Assembly: GCF_000421765.1 (NCBI RefSeq) | Contig: NZ_ATXQ01000007.1 | Coordinates: 121,234 to 185,233, forward strand | DNA length: 64,000 bases | From: Denitrificimonas caeni DSM 24390 | GTDB taxonomy: Bacteria > Pseudomonadota > Gammaproteobacteria > Pseudomonadales > Pseudomonadaceae | Reading direction: 5' to 3' | Shown: positions 61,699-64,000 of the stretch, piece after piece | How positions within the stretch are numbered: position 1 is the stretch's first letter | Layout of the letters: each line of letters begins with the position of its first letter | Translations under genes and position numbers: made by a program | The notes under the pieces: generated by a model | Told to the model about the DNA's origin: nothing | Database searches by the model: none | What the model saw: the letters and a program-made list of their open reading frames with translations, nothing else

Positions 61699-62925
61699 AT
61701 GTTAAATGGCTTATGGCTGAGTTTCTTTATCGTTGCCAGTATTGCTGGGCTGGTGCGTTGGTTCGGTGGTGATCCGGGTGTGTGGGCGGCGATGGTAGAA
61801 AGCCTGTTTAATATGGCTAAGCTGTCGGTCGATGTCATGCTGCTGCTGTTTGGAACCCTGACCTTGTGGTTGGGCTTTCTGAAGATTGCTGAAAAAGCGG
61901 GTTTAGTCGATCTCTTGGCCAGATTGCTCGGGCCGTTGTTTGCCAAACTGATGCCAGAGGTACCACGCGGACATCCGGCACTGGGTTTAATTACCTTAAA
62001 CTTTGCCGCCAATGGTTTGGGCTTAGATAATGCCGCCACTCCCATTGGCCTTAAAGCCATGCGCGCCTTGCAAGAGATCAATCCTTCTGCGACCACTGCC
62101 AGTAATGCGCAGATACTATTCTTGGTTTTGAATGCTTCATCGTTAACCTTGCTGCCGGTCACCATCTTTATGTATCGAGCCCAGCAAGGAGCAGCTGATC
62201 CCACCTTAGTATTTTTGCCGATATTATTAGCCACCAGCGCATCGAGTTTAGTTGGACTGTTATCCGTAGCCTTTATGCAGCGCTTACGGATTTGGCACCC
62301 AGTGGTTTTAGCCTACCTCATCCCTTGTGCGTTGCTACTCGGTTTGTTTATGGCGCTATTAGGCAGCTTAAGTGCAACCGCATTAGCAAGTTTATCGTCT
62401 TTGCTGGGCAATCTAACTCTGTTTGGCATCATCATGAGTTTCTTGGTGTTGGGCATGATACGTAAAGTGCCGGTCTATGAAACCTTTGTTGAAGGCGCTA
62501 AAGAAGGTTTTCAGGTCGCTAAAGAGTTACTGCCGTACTTAATCGCTATGCTATGTGCTGTCGGAGTATTGCGCGCTTCCGGAGCGCTCGAGTTTGGTTT
62601 AGATGGCATTCGTTGGTTAGTCGATTGGCTGCAGTGGGATTCACGTTTTGTTGATGCGCTGCCCACCGCCATGGTTAAACCATTCTCTGGTAGTGCCGCG
62701 CGGGCGATGTTAATTGAAACCATGCAAAGCCAGGGTGTAGATAGCTTCCCTGCATTGGTTGCCGCAACCATTCAAGGCAGTACTGAAACCACTTTCTATG
62801 TCTTAGCTGTGTATTTCGGCGCTGTGGGTATCCAGCGCGCGCGCCATGCTGTGGGTTGTGCGTTGCTGGCTGAGTTGGCCGGCGTGATTGCGGCAATCAG
62901 TGTTTGTTATTGGTTCTTTGGCTAA
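61699..62925 (+). CDS. Nucleoside-recognition/SpmA-SpmB-type fused membrane protein
   Basis: The 408-residue protein has about eight to ten membrane segments and two gate-domain (nucleoside recognition) halves. One is around FLKIAEKAGLVDLLARLLGP...GLGLDNAATPIGLKAM, SpmA-like. The other is around FVEGAKEGFQVAKELLPYLIAML...STETTFYVLAVYFGAVGI, SpmB-like. Separate SpmA and SpmB are spore proteins in Firmicutes; fused versions are common in non-sporulating proteobacteria with unknown function. GGAG 9-10 bases upstream supports the ATG. Confidence 0.88.
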   Translation: MLNGLWLSFFIVASIAGLVRWFGGDPGVWAAMVESLFNMAKLSVDVMLLLFGTLTLWLGFLKIAEKAGLVDLLARLLGPLFAKLMPEVPRGHPALGLITLNFAANGLGLDNAATPIGLKAMRALQEINPSATTASNAQILFLVLNASSLTLLPVTIFMYRAQQGAADPTLVFLPILLATSASSLVGLLSVAFMQRLRIWHPVVLAYLIPCALLLGLFMALLGSLSATALASLSSLLGNLTLFGIIMSFLVLGMIRKVPVYETFVEGAKEGFQVAKELLPYLIAMLCAVGVLRASGALEFGLDGIRWLVDWLQWDSRFVDALPTAMVKPFSGSAARAMLIETMQSQGVDSFPALVAATIQGSTETTFYVLAVYFGAVGIQRARHAVGCALLAELAGVIAAISVCYWFFG

Positions 62926-62948
62926 AAGCTATATAGAGGAGACTGAAG

Positions 62949-63362
62949 ATGTGGTTGAAATCTATATCTAGTGCAGCATTATTAGTTACCTGTAATGCTT
63001 GTGCAGCGCCGCTTCCTGAGCATGATCCAAGTATGGCGTGGATTGATGTGCTGTCACAGGCAGGGCAAAGGCTTTCAGCGCAACGTATGGATGGCAATAA
63101 GGTTATCGATGCGCGTTACTTTCAAGTCAGTGCCGGTGAGCATCAACTGCAAGTGCGTTTAACCTATGAGCGCAGCGGCAGTAATGCTGCTGATAGTCAG
63201 CGTCGTTGCCTGGTTGATATTGCTTATCCTGAGTTTGCAGCTGGCCAGCGCTATAGTATTCGCGCGTTGGCAAAGGGCTGGACGGTTAGAGCATGGCTTT
63301 ATAATGCAGAGGGCCAGCGTGTTATCGAAAGCAAACCTATACGTTGCGGTTCCCAGTACTGA
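62949..63362 (+). CDS. Conserved hypothetical exported protein (Pseudomonas family)
   Basis: The 137-residue protein has a signal peptide (about 1-20, ending ACAAP; a lipoprotein site at Cys18 is possible). A compact beta-rich domain follows, with DGNKVIDARYFQVSAGEHQLQVRLTYE, then CLVDIAY...AGQRYSIRALAKGWTVRAWLYN. Two cysteines (near 83 and 134) may form a disulfide. Similar exported proteins occur in pseudomonads without known function. GAGGA about 7-8 bases upstream supports the ATG. Confidence 0.82.
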   Translation: MWLKSISSAALLVTCNACAAPLPEHDPSMAWIDVLSQAGQRLSAQRMDGNKVIDARYFQVSAGEHQLQVRLTYERSGSNAADSQRRCLVDIAYPEFAAGQRYSIRALAKGWTVRAWLYNAEGQRVIESKPIRCGSQY

Positions 63363-63399
63363 CAATTCAGCTTAAATTAGACGATCTGCAAAATAGCCC

Positions 63400-63427
63400 T
63401 TTACAGCTTTTTTAAAGTGTGTAGAAT
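63400..63427 (+). promoter_or_regulatory. rrn promoter P1
   Basis: TTTACA (63400-63405), 16-base spacer, TAGAAT (63422-63427), then a GC-rich discriminator GCGCACC. This is the first of three promoters of the same design before the 16S gene. Confidence 0.75.
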
Positions 63428-63505
63428 GCGCACCTCGTTAGGCAAACAAGGTTACACAGTTTAACGTAACATGTTGATTCTTAAGGAAATAACTTAAAAA
63501 TTAAC

Positions 63506-63533
63506 TTGACAGGTTCGCAGTCTGCTGTAGAAT
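63506..63533 (+). promoter_or_regulatory. rrn promoter P2
   Basis: TTGACA (63506-63511), 16-base spacer, TAGAAT (63528-63533), then GCGCGGC. The consensus -35 and GC-rich discriminator are typical of stringently controlled rRNA promoters. Confidence 0.85.
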
Positions 63534-63619
63534 GCGCGGCCTACCAACGAGGAACGTAAGAACCTCAGCGGTAACAAGGAGTTAGACGGAAGGATCTGAA
63601 ATCTTCCAGAAAATAAACC

Positions 63620-63647
63620 TTGACAGTTACTTTGGAGAGTGTAGAAT
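63620..63647 (+). promoter_or_regulatory. rrn promoter P3
   Basis: TTGACA (63620-63625), 16-base spacer, TAGAAT (63642-63647), then ACGCCTCC. It is closest to the antitermination boxes. Confidence 0.85.
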
Positions 63648-63661
63648 ACGCCTCCTCGCTG

Positions 63662-63696
63662 AAGCCGAAAGACTTCATTGAAACGTTCTTTAACAA
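63662..63696 (+). promoter_or_regulatory. rrn leader antitermination boxB-boxA
   Basis: A hairpin TGAAG-N8-CTTCA (about 63660-63677) is followed by GTTCTTTAACAA (63685-63696), which matches the rRNA boxA that recruits the Nus antitermination complex. A further hairpin GGATTTT-CTC-AAAATCC lies at 63858-63874. Confidence 0.75.
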
Positions 63697-63883
63697 TTTG
63701 AATCAAGCAATTCGTGTGGGTGCTTGTGTTAGATGATTGATAGTCAGCAAGATTATCAGCAAACACAAGTTATTCAACGAATGTAAATTTGTAGAATTAT
63801 TTTTGTCTTTTTTAGTTTACTAATAAAAGATATTTGCGATTGCTGAGCCAAGTTTAGGATTTTCTCAAAATCCGATCAGTATA

Positions 63884-64000
63884 TAACTGAAGAGTTTGAT
63901 CATGGCTCAGATTGAACGCTGGCGGCAGGCTTAACACATGCAAGTCGAGCGGTAACAGAGAGTAGTTTACTATTCTGCTGACGAGCGGCGGACGGGTGAG
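63884..64000 (+). rRNA. rrs: 16S ribosomal RNA, 5' part (runs off the window)
   Basis: The sequence AACTGAAGAGTTTGATCATG followed by GCTCAGATTGAACGCTGGCG is the universal bacterial 16S 5' end, and the downstream CAAGTCGAGCGG...GACGAGCGGCGGACGGGTGAG is Pseudomonas-like. The start at 63884 is by alignment with the E. coli 16S start. Only about 117 bases are inside the window. Confidence 0.97.

Noticed and set aside
61518..62234. A 238-codon minus-strand open frame opposite the amidase and SpmAB-type genes
   Set aside because: It is antisense to two recognisable proteins and itself shows no domain; this is a codon-bias shadow.

Overview
The window looks like the first 64 kb of a chromosome sequence from a low-GC member of the Pseudomonadaceae (Gammaproteobacteria), probably near Thiopseudomonas, Denitrificimonas or the Pseudomonas caeni group. 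The evidence is the protein sequences of DnaA, HemE, GlmU and AtpI, the divergent trpI/trpBA arrangement, GacA-box and PsrA-box motifs, parS sites inside recF, and a Pseudomonas-like 16S rRNA 5' end. The genus is an inference from sequence familiarity; no search was run.

Layout. (1) 1-6396: replication-initiation block dnaA-dnaN-recF-gyrB, with two perfect parS sites inside recF. (2) 6411-23779: a complete 17,369-bp Tn7-like transposon. It has TGTGGGATCTCA termini, a 5-bp CCGCC target duplication, TnsB-type repeats at both ends and a tnsA-tnsB-tnsC-tnsD(tniQ) operon. It sits in the stem of the gyrB terminator, 14 bp past the gyrB stop codon. Its cargo falls in two groups: an NdpA-like plus RelA/SpoT-domain gene pair next to the gyrB-side end (a candidate defence or toxin-type module), and a redox/detoxification group (LysR, GXWXG-like, GMC oxidoreductase, AhpD-like, tandem-glutaredoxin protein, rhodanese, TrxB, fatty acid hydroxylase, LysR). 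(3) 23780-41601: core genes: pbpG, a two-component system, dsbD-tlpA-dsbG (periplasmic thiol chemistry), trpBA/trpI, two paralogous FadE-type acyl-CoA dehydrogenases, a probable Rsm-family sRNA under a perfect GacA box, msrA, hemE, ampDE. (4) 41602-50997: the rpmH-rnpA-yidD-yidC-mnmE-mnmG-rsmG-parA-parB block, carrying two related DnaA-box clusters, one upstream of rpmH and one between mnmE and mnmG. (5) 51036-59687: the complete F1Fo ATP synthase operon atpIBEFHAGDC, then glmU. (6) 59706-64000: small membrane and envelope genes, then three tandem rrn promoters and the first about 117 bases of a 16S rRNA gene.

How it fits together. The origin-proximal machinery (DnaA, sliding clamp, RecF, gyrase, ParAB/parS, two oriC-like loci) is all in the window. 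However, the rpmH block is separated from dnaA by about 40 kb and runs in the same direction, unlike the back-to-back arrangement usual in Pseudomonas, so a rearrangement is likely. The transposon appears to use the 3' end of gyrB as an attachment site, in the orientation Tn7 uses at glmS. The most novel-looking items are the gyrB-associated Tn7-like element, its NdpA/RelA-SpoT gene pair, the duplicated oriC-like segments and the Rsm-type sRNA gene.
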